Shown here: positions 9,822 through 21,211 of the stretch, in pieces
Numbering within the stretch: position 1 is the stretch's first letter
How the letters are laid out: each line of letters opens with the position of its first letter
NCBI RefSeq assembly: GCF_000186865.1
Contig: NW_008705578.1
Coordinates: forward strand, 435,591 to 499,590
Reading direction: 5' to 3'
Source: Aureococcus anophagefferens
Taxonomy: Eukaryota; Sar; Pelagophyceae; Pelagomonadales; Pelagomonadaceae
Length of the DNA: 64,000 bases
Position numbers and translations under genes: made by a program
Notes under the pieces: generated by a model
What the model was told of the DNA's origin: nothing
What the model saw: the letters and a program-made list of their open reading frames with translations, nothing else
Database searches by the model: none

Positions 9822-9978
9822 TGCCCTGGTCCGGAAAGCCGCAGCCAACCTGGAATGGTGAAGTCATCATTGCAGATACGTCCAAGACGCAGCCCCATCA
9901 CTCGCGCCCACCATCGATCGTCGCGCATCACAGTCGACTTCCGAAAAGGCTTAGCAGACGAGCGGCGCCGCGGAGACC

Positions 9979-10443
9979 ATGAAGCTCTTCGCCTTCCAGC
10001 CCCCGTCCGGCCCGACGCACAACATCGACGTCCAGCTGAGCGACACGGCGCGCGGCCAGCGCCGCTTCCGACTTCGCGGGCGCGCGCCGCGACGCGGCCG
10101 ACGGCGCCGCGGCGGCGGCCGCGGCGCCGCCGCCGGCCCGCGCGCGCCCGGCGGACCGTATGCCGCGACGCCGCCGACGCCGGACGAGAACCGGCGCAAC
10201 CCTCGCAGATTAGTTCGACGAAGAAGAAGCTCGAGGCCGTGATGCCGCACACGAACGTCCTGAAGGTGCGCGCGCGCCGCGCGACACCGTCCCCGAACCC
10301 GACGCCGCGCGTCGTAGGCCGAGAAGCAGATCCTCATCTACAAGGGCAAGAAGATGGACGACGACTCCGCATCGCTCGAATCGTACGGCATGGCGCAGGA
10401 CCCGAGCCTCCGCAAGCAGTCCATCACCGTCACGGACCACTAG
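9979..10443 (+). CDS. Ubiquitin-like protein, three exons (join 9979..10047, 10209..10265, 10318..10443)
   Basis: Joining three exons gives 83 residues that align with ubiquitin along the whole fold: MKLFAFQ first strand, LSDT|ISSTKKKLEAV (ubiquitin SDTIENVKAKI), QILIYKGKKMDDD (ubiquitin LIFAGKQLEDG), SLESYGM, then a final strand SITVTDH. Intron 2 starts GTGCGC and ends GTAG. Intron 1 (10048..10208) starts GCGCGC and ends CGCAG; the SDT|IS match to ubiquitin fixes it, so it is a GC-AG intron. The chain lacks a C-terminal Gly-Gly, so it is not a conjugated modifier. It may be a ubiquitin-like domain protein or a splicing-associated Ubl. None of the three exons is recognisable without splicing. 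Confidence 0.75.
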
Positions 10444-10484
10444 AGAGGCCCGCGCCCCCCGCCACCGTAACGGGCCGTCTTTCG

Positions 10485-13400
10485 TTAGGCTTTGCCCTCG
10501 TAGGAGCGGATTTGGGGGGGCGCGTCGTCGCCGCCGGTGAAGACGCAGTTCAGGCTGCAGAAGTCGGCGTTTTCGGTTTGCGCGCGCGTCTCGTCGTCGC
10601 GCTCGAGCTCGAGCGCGAGGGACGCCTCCCAGGCGCGCCCCTCGACCGTTGGGATGGCGATGCGCGACGCGACGTCCTCCTCGTCGCTCACGGACACGAG
10701 GTCCGCCTTCCGCGACTTGGACCGCTTCTTCTTGCCGTCGCGCGCGCGTAGACCGCTTTTGCCCTTGGCTAGAATCGCGTCGTTCGCGTGGATGGCGAGC
10801 TCCTCGATGCGGGCGAAGTACTCGCTCTGCTGCTTGGACGTCTCGTCCTCGCAGTCGCTCCGGTAGAGCGCGTGGAGCAGGGCGCCGAAGCACCCCTTGC
10901 GCTTCTCCGCCTTCTCCTCGCCGACGTGGAGCGACCGGGGCAGCAGCGCGATCTGCGCGACGTCGCCCGGCGGGCGCGCGAAGAACTTGGTCGAGATGTC
11001 GTCGAGCAGCGCCGCCGCCGCGTCGAAGTCGGCGTTGTCGCAGGAGCAGAGGTAGTAGAGCATGGACGGCCGGTCCTCGACGGACACGAGGTCGTAGACG
11101 TGGCGCTTGATGGGGTCGGTGCTGCACTGCTCGACGTAGCGCTGGAGCTTGCACATGACCCCGAAGAAGGACGTGCGCTCCGTGTGGTGGAGCGTCGCGA
11201 CGAAGTCGATGATGCCCGGGAAGCTCCGGGACACCGAGTTCCAGTACATGGACCGGTGGTCCGCGCTGTAGACGGACGTGCAGCTCACGTCGGAGAGGAT
11301 CACGCGGCACTTCTTCGCGACGCGGGCCATGGCCGCCACGGCGTCGGCGTCGCGCCGGCTCGCGTCGACCCACGCGCGCCACGCGAGCGGGTGGAACGAG
11401 TTCGAGATCTCGCCGGCCGCCTCGAGCGCGGACTGCGTCTCCGAGTCGCGCCGCGGGCCCCGCGGGCTGAGGGCGAGGCTAGTGAGCGACCGCAGCATCT
11501 CCTCGGGGTGGAGCGCCGACGAGCCCACGGCCGCCAGCGACCGGCGCACCGTCGCGCCCATGGACGCGAGCGACCCGCGGAGCGTGTGCGCCTCGGGCTG
11601 CGCCTCCCGGAAGCGGCCCTCGTCCGCGAGCTGGACGAGCGCTACCTTGATCTCCTTCTCGGCGCCCCGCCGCGCGCCGCGCCGCACGCCCTCGCAGATC
11701 GCCGATTGCGAACAGGCCGCGAAGTGGACGACCTGGCCGAAGATGACCCACGTGAACCAGAACTGCGAGAACCGCGCGCGCTCCCTCAAAATGCCCGCGA
11801 GGAGCGCCAGCGCCACGAGCTGCAGGCCCATGGTCTCCAGGCGGTTCAGCCGCGGCTCGATGTAGGGCTCGTTGCGCAGGTGGTCCGCGTAGGTCTGGAA
11901 CACGGCCGCGAGCGCGATGGCGATCTGGAGCAGCGGGTCGTCGAACATGGTCGCCGCGAGGCAGATGACGACGGACAGGTAGATGCGCCGGATGCGCCAG
12001 CCGTGGTGCGGCGCGCGGAACGCCCCAAAGTTCCAGCCCAGCAGGTCCTGCACGTGGCTGTGGTGCACGCCGCCGTTCGCCTCGCACTCGTACTCGATGG
12101 ACCCCAGGAGGAGGTGGGGCAGGCCCAGCGTGAAGACGACCGTCGTCGACAGGCCCAGGATGATGAGGAACGCCGCGTTGGGCCCGTCGCAGGACTCGTC
12201 GGGCTGCTCCCGCAGGAACTTGGCGTCGTAGCCCTCGAACGCGTCGCAGCGGAACGACGCGAACGCGTTGAACGCGATCGTCGTCTGCTGCACGTCGATG
12301 AGCGCGAGGACCGACGCCGCGGCCCGCGTCGCGCGCGGGCCGTAGGGGCCGTCGTAGTAGTGCAGCGACGCGTAGACGCCGCAGGGCCGCAGCCGCCCCG
12401 CGCAGACGTCGCGGGCGACGTCGTAGACGATGGGCCCAAAGTTGACGACGAAGCCGACGACGACGACGCCGAACTGGGCGACGACGGACCGCGTGAACGT
12501 CCAGCCGATGACGCAGCTCGGCTTCAGGATGTCGATGTCGAAGAGCGCGACGTCGAGCAGGATCTCGTAGTAGCCGAGGTTCGCGGGCGCGTTCGCGTAG
12601 TTGAAGCGGCAGATGATCGCCAGGAGCTGGAGGAAGTAGGTCATGATGTCGAGCGACGGGAAGACCTCCAGGAGGTACTTGTTCCTACGACATGTGCGAC
12701 GTTTCGTCGCGCGCCCTCTCTCGAAAAACCGTCGCGGGACGCGGGCTCGCGCAGGAACACCCAGATGCCCAGGACGACGGAGAAGCCGAAGAGCACGTTG
12801 AGCCAGCGGCCCGCGAGCGACGCCGGGCACGCGAAGGGCCCGATGTCGCCGATCATGTAAAAGTCCGGGTCCTCGAGCGTCGCGCAGAGGCGCCCCTTGA
12901 AGCCGGAGGCGCAGACGAAGCCCTCCTCGGCGTCGTCGGCCTCGTAGAACGCCGTCGGGTACTTCGGGTCGCCCCAGTAGCCGTCGACGTTCCGCGGCGG
13001 CGCGCCGCCGCCGGGGCACGCGGCGCCCTCCGGGCACGCGTGGCAGGCCACGCCGGGCGCGCCCCACGTCGCCCCGCGGTCCCGGTAGTCGAAGTCGCGC
13101 ACGTCCTCGCCCACGGCGTGGACGCTGCTGTAGTAGCCCTCCATGCACTCGCACTCCGTCAGGTTCTTCCCTTCGTGCATCTCGGCGTCCTCGACGTCCG
13201 GGACGCGCGCGGACCCGTCCGGGCAGGACGCGCAGAACGCGTTGCCGAAGCCCTCGGCGTAGACGAACCTGTTCGCGCAGTGCGTGCAGACGTCGGCCGC
13301 GGCCGGGTCGCGCGCCGTGCCCGGCGCGCACGCCGCGCACGCCGCCGCGCCCCCGGGCGCGCTCTCCTCGCCCGCGGCGCAGTCGACGCAGGCGTAGGCG

Positions 13401-14836
13401 CTCTCGTTGAAGTAGCCGCCGTCGCAGGTCGGGTTCTGGTAGTCCGGGATCAACGCCGGGTCGTAGAACTCCGCGGGCCCGTTGCCGAGCGGGATCCAGC
13501 CCGCCGCCGGGTCCCAGTCGCCGACGGACACGACCACCTGCGTGCCGTTGCGCCGCCGCACGTTCTTCAGCGTGATGAAGGCCGTCGACGCGTTGCGGTC
13601 GCCCTGGTCGTCCAGCACGACGCGGCCCGACGCGCCGGCGAAGTCGACGAGCTCCGCGGCCGCGGACACCTTGGCGAACGGCGCCTTCGGCGTGTCCGCG
13701 GCCGCGGCCGCGTCGCAGGACGCGAGCGCGGCCACGGCCACGGCGTCGTAGGCGAAGGCGGCCTCGCCGTTGAGCGTCGCGCCGCGGTCGCCGAAGCCGC
13801 CGGCCGCGTTCGAGCCCGCGAGGAACAGGGACGGGTTTGCGGTGACGTTGAAGAACCGTTTGTCGTACGCGGCGACGTCCGCGTCGGCCATGGCGTCGCT
13901 CAGGGCGTCCCAGGGCTCGTAGGGATAGGGCGACTGGCCCTGGAGGTTCAGGGACAGGGCGCCGTAGGCCAGGTCGAAGTTCTCCAGGAAATACTGCGAC
14001 GCGTGCGTGAAGATCCACGCGTTGTACTCGCTGATCTTGCCCTCGACCTCGGCCTGCGTGAGCACGGAAAAGTTGGCCTCGTCGGTGCAGACCGAGATCC
14101 AGATCTTGGACGTCGTGCCGTCGAAGAGCTCGTCGACGGGCGTCGTCCCGGACGCGCCCAAGGCCTCCCAGTCGACGTAGCGGAGCTCGTAGTCGACGCC
14201 GTAGTCGACGAGCGCGTCGACGAGGGACGAGACGTAGTCCGCGAACCCCTGCTCCGCGATGATGCCCACCTTCTGCCAGTCGAAGAAGAGCACGCAGTCG
14301 GCGACGGCCCGCGTGGGCTCGACGCTCGACGTGACCGTCCGCACGAGCGTCGGGTAGTCCGAGCCGCTGAGCTTCGACGCGGTCGAGCCGCCGTGGGCGA
14401 CGAGGAGCTGGGAGTCGATGCCCGCGAGCACGCCGAGCATGGCGCTCTCGTCCGTCGTCGCGCCGCCGATGTTGAGGTCGATGGCGGGGCCGCCCTTGGT
14501 CGCCGCGTACGAGAGGAAGCTCCGCGCGTTCGCGACGCTCACCGTCGACGAGAAGCTGTCGATGAACACGAGGTCCATGGTCAGGTTGCAGGGCGTGTCG
14601 AAGGCGGCGACGACGCGCGGGTCCCGCGCGTTGAAGTCGTCGGCGGCGACGGCGATGGCCAGCGCCACGTCCCGCCACTTTCCCCACTCCCGCAGGCTGC
14701 CGTCGATGTTGGAGAACGGCATGTAGACGCCGGCCTTGATGACCGTCGTCGTCAGGTCCGACGTGTCCGGCAGCTTCACCTGGGCCCGCACGACGAGGGC
14801 CGCCGCGGCGAAGAGCAGCAGAACTGTGCGCCCCAT
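10485..14836 (-). CDS. Class-C-receptor-like multi-pass protein (ANF-receptor ectodomain, Cys-rich region, TM core), two exons
   Basis: Exon 1 is 14836..12753, exon 2 12684..10485; about 1427 residues. Exon 1 holds a signal peptide (MGRTVLLLFAAAALVVRA), a periplasmic-binding-type ligand domain (residues ~30-450, with IKAGVYMPFSN and the GGATTDES turn as in ANF/GABA-B receptors), then a Cys-rich region of ephrin/GCC2-type repeats. The first membrane segment ends exon 1 (WLNVLFGFSVVLGIWVFL). Exon 2 gives several more membrane segments and a ~600-residue cytoplasmic tail with Lys-rich and acidic patches. The intron (about 12752..12685) ends CGTAG; in-phase donors are GTTCCTGC, GCGCGAGC or GCCCGCG, so the exact 5' site is uncertain by up to 15 bases. 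It probably senses an extracellular small ligand. Confidence 0.8.
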
Positions 14837-15684
14837 CAGAGTGATGAACCACGCTCGAGGGCAGCTGAAGGCACAAAAATTGGTTTTCCTTCTGCGTTCT
14901 CGTGGCGTTTTCCTTCCTGCCGGGGATATTATTATTATTATTTTGTATTTAGCGTCGGGGAAGCCGCATGCACAAGAGCACACGCGGCCTATAGGTCCCG
15001 GACGGAAGAAGTTGAAGTAGGCGGGGCAGCTGCCCCCCAGCAGGGGCCGGAGGCCCACGGGGGGAGGATCAGCTTCCCCAGCGCCACACGTGGCGAAGCC
15101 CCGAAGGGCGAGAGATGGGGGGGGCCCCGAGGGGCAAGGGAGGGGGGAGGGGGAGGTGGCCGGGGCCGGGCTACCCGCCAGGAGCGCCCGACGGCCCCGG
15201 ACCGCCGCTAAGGGCCGTCAGAGCCGTCGGACGCGTCCGCAGCCCGGCAAGCCTGCCAGGCCGGCCACCAAAGCTTTGCGGCACACTCCGTGCGGAAACG
15301 CCGCAAGAACTTTGCGGCGCCAGACGCCACAGAAGAGTCGAAGTCTGCAACCAAGGCCGCGAACTCCGGAGTAAAATATGCGTCGCGCGCGCGCGCGTCT
15401 CGTCGCCCACACGGGCTAGGAGGGATAGGTACCGGAAAGCGGCACCCGTGGGGCAGCGACGTCGGCGGCGGCAAGGCCTCGCCTCGGAGGGGTCGGACGT
15501 CTCGCGGACGTCTCCCGAGGCGGACGCCCTCGAGCGCTCGAGGCGCCGTGCAAAACAGAGGCCGCCGCCGGCCGAGGTCAAGGCCGCGCCGACGCGAGCC
15601 CGAGTCGCCGCGCGAACCGAAAGGTCGAGACCGCGCCGGGGGGGAGGGACGCCCCGGGCCCCCGTCGTCGGCGACGGACGCGCA
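14837..15684. other. Divergent intergenic region, no supported gene
   Basis: 848 bp between the receptor and tyrosinase 1 start codons. It contains an ATT microsatellite (about 14928-14946), a G-rich purine stretch near 15115-15170 and two GCCGCAAAG-like words near 15275-15320. A frame in phase with tyrosinase opens at ATG 15115, but its product is Arg/Pro-rich and low in complexity, so I read it as non-coding 5' sequence. Confidence 0.5.
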
Positions 15685-17667
15685 ATGGCGTCGGCGGACC
15701 GCTTTCTCGCGCTCCAATCCATCAAGTTGAAAATATTGGCGTGCGTCGCCCTCGCGACGATCCTCGCGGGCGCCATGCGCGTCGCATGCGGCACCGAGTG
15801 CGCGCCCGGCGCCTTCTTCGTCGCCGAGTCCGGGGCCCCGGCGGGCGACATCGTCCTCGCGTCGAACGCGTACGAGCGGTCGAGCGGGCGACCCGTCGGC
15901 GACGGCCACTACGACTTCCTCGTCGCGGACGTGGCCCAGGTGACGCGCCACGAGCTCGCGTCGGGCCGCGCGGCCGTGTGGACCGTGACCCGCGGCGGCG
16001 ACGACGGCGGGGCCGTGGTCCTCGCGAGCGACGGCGAAATTGCCGCCTGGGAGACGCGGTACCCGACGTTCGGCGACTACGTCGTCCGCGCGGCCGTCGG
16101 CGGCGAATTGGCGGCGTCCGCCGAGGTCGCTGCGCGGCGCGTGCGCCGCGAGCTGCGCCAGCTCGACGCCGACGAGCGCGAGCGCTACCTCGCCGCGATC
16201 GAGGTCCTCACGACCGTCGACGACGACGAGGGCCTCCGGCGCTACGGCCCGGCCTACCGGTCCGTGGCCTGGTTCGTGCGGGAGCATCTGTACGGCGCCG
16301 CGGACCGGTCCTGCGACCACTGGCACGACGGCGCCGGCTTCGTGAACCACCACGTGGGCATCACGTGGCAGTTTGAGAACGCGCTCGCCGCCATCGACGC
16401 GACTTTGGCCGCGCACTACTGGGACTACACGATCGACGCGGCGGCGCTCATGAACCACTGGCCCCAGTCCGTTATCTTCCGCGACGCCTGGTTCGGCAGC
16501 GCGTCGCCGGGGAACGACGAGCACGTCGTCGACGCGGGGCGCTTCGCGTACGCGCGGGTACTCCAGGGGACGAACTACTCGGGCGTGACGAACCCCTACG
16601 GGCTCCTGCGGTCGCCCTGGAACACGAACAAGGTGCCGTTCCTCGGGCGGTCGGGCCACGTCGTCGGCCAGCAGGCCGGCGGCTACAAGTCGCTGCCGAA
16701 CTGCGCGGACTTTGCGGACACGCTATCGACGGCCGCGGCCGGCGGCGGCCTCGGCGAGATCCAGAGCGCGATCAACGGCTTCCTCCACGGGCCCGTGCAC
16801 ATCATGATCGGCGGGCTCTGGGGGTTGGATGATGATATTTGGGGGCCGCGGACGCGCGACGACGACCACGTCGACACCTTTGGGCGCACCGCGGACCTGT
16901 CCGCGGTGACGATGTTCCTCTTCGCCAAGTTCATGTGGCGCCAGGGCATCGTGCGCTGCCCGACGACCTGCGCCGCCGACGCGCCCCAGGAGTCCTGCCT
17001 CTGCCACTGCCCCGCGGCCGTGCGGGAGAGGGTCGCGCCGCCCGACGGGGCCGCGGCGGCCGTGCTCGCGGCCGCGGGCGCCGAGCGCCTGACGAACTAC
17101 CTCCCCCGGGACCCCGACGGCAATTTCCTCGAGACCATCCTGGACGGCCTCGACCACGAGACGCTGCTCGACGCGCTCTGCCGCGTGGGCTTCCCGGGCG
17201 AGATGTTCACGTCGGCCGCGCCGCAGGACCCGACGTTCTGGCCGCTCCACGGCAACGCGGAGCGGTTCCTCCAGTACGTGCGCCTGCTCATGGCCACGGG
17301 CGACGTCGCCATCGACGACTCCTGGGCCTACCACCACGTCAAGGCCGCGTCGGACACGCACGTCGTCTGCGACTGGGCGGGCGTCGACGAGCGCGACGCG
17401 GCGGCGATGCCGGCGTGCGGTGCGGCCATCTGCCCGGGCCACGGCGAGCTGGACCTGTTGCCCTTCGACGACCTGCTCCCGGGCAACGCCGCGCCGTCGA
17501 ACGCGGACTTTTTCGAGGCGACGCTCCCGGGCAAGGCGTCGCCGATGCCCTACGTCTACGACTCCCTCGCCTACTGGCCGGGCTGCGCCGGGGACAGCCT
17601 CGTCGACGCCGAGTCGCGGGCCGCGCGCGACGCCGCCGAGCGGCGGCGGCGGCTGCGTCCGCGCTAA
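15685..17667 (+). CDS. Tyrosinase-like type 3 copper protein, membrane-anchored (paralogue 1)
   Basis: 660 residues from ATG 15685. An N-terminal hydrophobic segment (LKILACVALATILAGAM) acts as signal anchor. Copper site A: His residues in CDHWHDGAGFVNHHVG, followed by the YWDYT landmark. Copper site B: HGPVHIMIGG (HxxxH) and DPTFWPLHGNAERF with the third His. All six ligands can be placed. The family oxidises phenols to quinones or carries oxygen. A Cys-rich insert (CLCHCPA) is shared with the paralogue at 39305. It ends 16 bp from the convergent PC-esterase gene. Substrate and whether it faces vacuole, cell surface or secretory lumen are unknown. Confidence 0.85.
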   Translation: MASADRFLALQSIKLKILACVALATILAGAMRVACGTECAPGAFFVAESGAPAGDIVLASNAYERSSGRPVGDGHYDFLVADVAQVTRHELASGRAAVWTVTRGGDDGGAVVLASDGEIAAWETRYPTFGDYVVRAAVGGELAASAEVAARRVRRELRQLDADERERYLAAIEVLTTVDDDEGLRRYGPAYRSVAWFVREHLYGAADRSCDHWHDGAGFVNHHVGITWQFENALAAIDATLAAHYWDYTIDAAALMNHWPQSVIFRDAWFGSASPGNDEHVVDAGRFAYARVLQGTNYSGVTNPYGLLRSPWNTNKVPFLGRSGHVVGQQAGGYKSLPNCADFADTLSTAAAGGGLGEIQSAINGFLHGPVHIMIGGLWGLDDDIWGPRTRDDDHVDTFGRTADLSAVTMFLFAKFMWRQGIVRCPTTCAADAPQESCLCHCPAAVRERVAPPDGAAAAVLAAAGAERLTNYLPRDPDGNFLETILDGLDHETLLDALCRVGFPGEMFTSAAPQDPTFWPLHGNAERFLQYVRLLMATGDVAIDDSWAYHHVKAASDTHVVCDWAGVDERDAAAMPACGAAICPGHGELDLLPFDDLLPGNAAPSNADFFEATLPGKASPMPYVYDSLAYWPGCAGDSLVDAESRAARDAAERRRRLRPR

Positions 17668-17683
17668 GACCCACGTCCTTATG

Positions 17684-18904
17684 TCACCGGTCCGTCGCGT
17701 TCCAGTTGCGCTTCGCCCGGGGGCAGTCGCGGGCCTCCGCGCCGTCGGGCGCGCGCCAGCCGAGGGTCTCGAGCAGCAGCGTGAGCTCCTCGTAGAGGAG
17801 GCCGTGGAAGTGGATCGCGTCGCCCGGGAGGTTGTTGTCGCATCGGCCGTCGCCCAGAGCGAAGGCGTCGACGAGGCCGACGTAGGGCACGGCGGCCTCG
17901 CCGCGCCGGTACAGGAAGCGGCGGAGCCGCCCGTTGAGCGCCTCCGACGCGTCGCGCGACCGGAGGCCCGCGACGCAGTCGTCGAGCGCGCCCGTGCCCC
18001 CGAGGCCCTCGCGCAGCCACCGCTCGCAGTCGCGCGCGGCGAAGGGCTTGCCGTGGGCCGCCGCCTCGTCGACGACGGTCTTGAAGTCGTTCTGGAACTG
18101 GGAGTCGCACTGCGAGTGCGTCGTCGTCGTCGCGACGCGCGCCTCCGGCGCCGCGGCCGAGTAGTTGGCGATGGCGTGCGCCAAATCCTGCTCGTAGGTG
18201 AGCCAGTCGGCGTAGGACGTCCACTGGTGCTTCGCGGGCGCGAAGGGCGTCGGCCACTGGAGCCAGAGCCCCGCGCCGAAGAAGACCGCGTCCGGCGGCC
18301 GCCGCCCGAAGAGCTTCCAGGCGACGCCCAACGGCGACGCGTCGCGCTCCAGCAGGGCCAGCGTGCGCCGCACGGCGTCCGGGTCCACGGCCGTGGACCC
18401 GGCGAAGAGCGCGACGACGTCCGGCTGCCGCCGCGCGCGGCGCTCGTCGCCCTCGGCCGCGGGCTCGCCATCCTCGAAGCGCGGGCCGCGGCCGTCGCCC
18501 CGGTGCCTGCGGTGCTCCGTGAGCCGGCCGGCGCAGGACGCGACGCAGTGCTTGCCCTGGTCCTCGCCCGTCTGCCGCACGTTCATCGCGAGGCACAGCG
18601 CGTGGAAGAGGTTGCGCATCGTCGAGTCGCCGACGAAGAGGAGCACGAAGGGCTCGGCCGCGACGGCGGCGGGCCGCGCGGGCGGCGCGCTGCGGCGGAA
18701 CCGCTTCTCGAAGGCGCAGAGGCCCTGGCGCATGAGGGGCATGCCCGCGAGCATCTCGCCCGTGACCTGGAACCGCGGCCGCCGGATGCGGTGCTCGTCC
18801 CAGTGCCGCTGCATGCGCAGGCCCTCCATCGCCGCCTGCTGCGCGACCTCCGCGACGAGCACGCCGCAGGCGACGGGCAGGGCCGCCGCAAAAATCGCGC
18901 GCAT
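17684..18904 (-). CDS. PC-esterase / TBL-like acyl-esterase domain protein
   Basis: 406 residues from ATG 18904. A short hydrophobic N-terminus (IFAAALPVACGVLVAEVA) may be a signal peptide or anchor. The GDS motif is at 92-95 (FVGDSTMRN), and near residue 370 there is GDAIHFHG, the DxxH motif that completes the Ser-Asp-His triad of the PC-esterase superfamily (plant TBL/ESK1 and animal CASD1 relatives). Those proteins add or remove acetyl groups on polysaccharides or sialic acid. Family placement is firm; substrate is not. It is head-to-head with the EF-hand gene with 117 bp between ATGs. Confidence 0.75.
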   Translation of the reverse strand: MRAIFAAALPVACGVLVAEVAQQAAMEGLRMQRHWDEHRIRRPRFQVTGEMLAGMPLMRQGLCAFEKRFRRSAPPARPAAVAAEPFVLLFVGDSTMRNLFHALCLAMNVRQTGEDQGKHCVASCAGRLTEHRRHRGDGRGPRFEDGEPAAEGDERRARRQPDVVALFAGSTAVDPDAVRRTLALLERDASPLGVAWKLFGRRPPDAVFFGAGLWLQWPTPFAPAKHQWTSYADWLTYEQDLAHAIANYSAAAPEARVATTTTHSQCDSQFQNDFKTVVDEAAAHGKPFAARDCERWLREGLGGTGALDDCVAGLRSRDASEALNGRLRRFLYRRGEAAVPYVGLVDAFALGDGRCDNNLPGDAIHFHGLLYEELTLLLETLGWRAPDGAEARDCPRAKRNWNATDR

Positions 18905-19021
18905 CGTACTATGACGCTGCCCTTTGCGTGAAGTTTGAACATGCCGACTTCACCCCGGAGGCTGCCCACCGGGCGCGAATCGATAATCGCGCGCTTCCCG
19001 GTGGGCTGCGAGAATCGAAAT

Positions 19022-19903
19022 ATGGCCACCTTCGCGGACGACGACGCGGCGCTCTGGATGGACGTGACCCAGCAGATGAAGGTCAAGGGCTTGACGTCGG
19101 TGTCGGCCTTCCGCGTCATGGACCGGGACCGCGGGGGCACGGTGAGCGGCGCCGAGCTCTTCGGCTGGGCGCGGACCGCGGGCATCGCGATGACGTCCGA
19201 CGACGCGCGGCGCCTCGTGCGGTCCATGAACGGCGGCCGCGGCGGCGGCGGGTTCACCTTCAAGACCTTCTCCCAGGTCGTCCGGCACTACCAGCAGCTC
19301 GCGAAACGGAAGACGCGCGGCAAGACGACGCGCCAGTCGACGTCGGCCGTGCGCCGGTCCGTCCAGGGCGAGTTCGGCGGCGTCCAGGGCTCGAACATGT
19401 CGGCCGTGGGCAAGTCCGTCTTCCTCAAGACCATGACGGCCAAGTACACCCTGCCGTCGCACGGCGAGCTGAGCGCGCTCTGGGCGTCGCAGGACGTGAA
19501 CGCGAACGGGCTGCTGTCGCTCGCGGAGATCGACCGCGTCGTCCAGCAGCGCTTCCCGGCCTACGACCACAAGCCCGCGCTCATGCGCGCCTACAAGTTC
19601 GCGGACGCGGACGGCAGCGGCCTCATCTCGAAGCGCGAGTTCTGCCTCCTGCTCCGGTCCCTCTTCTTCTTCAACGACCTCTGGCACAAGTTCGAGGTCA
19701 TCGACACGAGCGGGGACCGGCGCCTCGACCTCGGCGAGTTCGTCCGCGGCGCGGCGCTCATCGACCTCCACTTCGCGGAAGACGAGGCGCGCGCGGTCTT
19801 CGACGAGATCGACGAGAACGGCGGCGGCGTCATCCTCTTCAACGAGTTCTGCGCCTACGTCTGCCGCATGAAGGCCGAGGAGCTCGACCAGGCCCAGGTC
19901 TAG
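19022..19903 (+). CDS. EF-hand calcium-binding protein
   Basis: 293 residues from ATG 19022; an in-frame ATG at 18941 would add 27 residues. At least five EF-hand-like loops are visible: DRDRGGTVSGAE, DVNANGLLSLAE, DADGSGLISKRE (the best canonical loop), DTSGDRRLDLGE and DENGGGVILFNE. Several have Asp/Asn at positions 1, 3 and 5 and Glu at 12. There is no kinase or membrane domain, so it is a calcium sensor or buffer. The DLWHKFEVID segment resembles flagellar/calyphosin-like proteins, but I do not assign a subfamily. The small protein at 33527 has related wording around its last hand (FDEFCHYIFC versus FNEFCAYVCR). Confidence 0.85.
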   Translation: MATFADDDAALWMDVTQQMKVKGLTSVSAFRVMDRDRGGTVSGAELFGWARTAGIAMTSDDARRLVRSMNGGRGGGGFTFKTFSQVVRHYQQLAKRKTRGKTTRQSTSAVRRSVQGEFGGVQGSNMSAVGKSVFLKTMTAKYTLPSHGELSALWASQDVNANGLLSLAEIDRVVQQRFPAYDHKPALMRAYKFADADGSGLISKREFCLLLRSLFFFNDLWHKFEVIDTSGDRRLDLGEFVRGAALIDLHFAEDEARAVFDEIDENGGGVILFNEFCAYVCRMKAEELDQAQV

Positions 19904-20067
19904 GCGCGCGCGCGTGGCGGGGGGGGCGGGGGCGTGTAGTACGGCGTCCACGTCGACTTTCTTTGAATCTACCCAATCAGCGCCGCGGAACGCCGCAGCC
20001 CAACAAAAGCTCCGGGTCGAGCACGAAGGAGGGTAGAGCGCCGCGCGCCGCGCCCCCTCGCCAGACC

Positions 20068-20367
20068 ATGGATTTCGTGCTCGGGCTCTTCGGCATGAAC
20101 CGCTTGCGCGTGTTCGTCAAGCTGCCCGGCGCCGGGGAGGAGCGCCGCGCCCTGCAGGTCTCCGCGAGCGCGTCCTGGGAGGAATTCTCGGGGCTGGCCT
20201 GCGAGCGCCTGGGGATCGCCCGCTGCGCGCGCGTGCTGCTCGGCGACGGCGACGTGCTCCACGAGGTCGACGACCTCCAGGACGTGCGCTCGGACGACGT
20301 GCTGGTGGTCGTGCCCGCCGCGGGCGTCGCCGTCGACCGCGAGCGGGCGCGCGCCGCGGCCGCCGCG

Positions 20368-20409
<42 letters not shown>

Positions 20410-21180
20410 GCGGCGGAGCGCAAGGGCTCGGGCAAGCGCAAGCGCCCCACGCCGCCGGGCGTCCCGACCCTCGAGGCGATCCTCGACGAGGCGCCCGCCG
20501 CGCCGGGCTCCGCCGCCGCCGCGCGGCCGGACGACGAGGCCACGGCGAAGATCAAGGCGCGCATCAAGAAGATGCTGGACCGCGGCCTGCACCCGACGAC
20601 CCCCGAGGCCGAGGCCGCGACGTCCATGTCGCTCGCGCAGCGCCTGCTCGCGCGCCACAACCTCCGCCAGGCCGACGTGCTCGCCGGCGGCGGCGGCGAC
20701 GACGCGTCCGCGGGCGGCCTCGTGCGCGTGCGCCTCGCGCACCGCAAGACCGGCCAGGCCTGCAAGACGGCCCCGTACATGAGCTGCCTCGCGTGGGCCG
20801 CGGCGAAGACCTTCGACTGCCAGTGGTACCGGGAGTGCGCGTTCAGCAAGTGGCGCAAGCAGAGCGACTACGTCTTCTACGGGCTCCGGGCCAACGCGCA
20901 GCTCGCGGCCTTCGCCTTCAAGATGGCCTTCGACCGGACCCAGGCGCTGACGGCCGCCTACGTCCCCTCGCCCGACTACGACGCGGCGCTGGCCGCGGGC
21001 GCGACGCGGCTCAAGAGCGCCGCCGCGTACGCGCGCAACGCGCGCGCGTCCTACAGCACCGGCGTCGGCCGGGGCCTCCTCGACGCCGTCAACGCGGCGA
21101 AGGCGCGCGCGGAGGCGGAGGCCGCCGCGAAGCTGTCGCGCGCGCGCGCCGCCGCCGCGTCGGGCGAGGCCTACGACTCG

Positions 21181-21211
<31 letters not shown>

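Noticed and set aside
15115..15684. 190-residue N-terminal extension of tyrosinase 1
   Set aside because: In frame and with an ATG, but Arg/Pro/Gly-rich and G-run-derived. The ATG at 15685 gives a proper membrane anchor.
20368..20408. Asp-codon run as a microsatellite insertion
   Set aside because: GAC repeats are in frame and a second such run occurs in the same protein, fitting an acidic linker.
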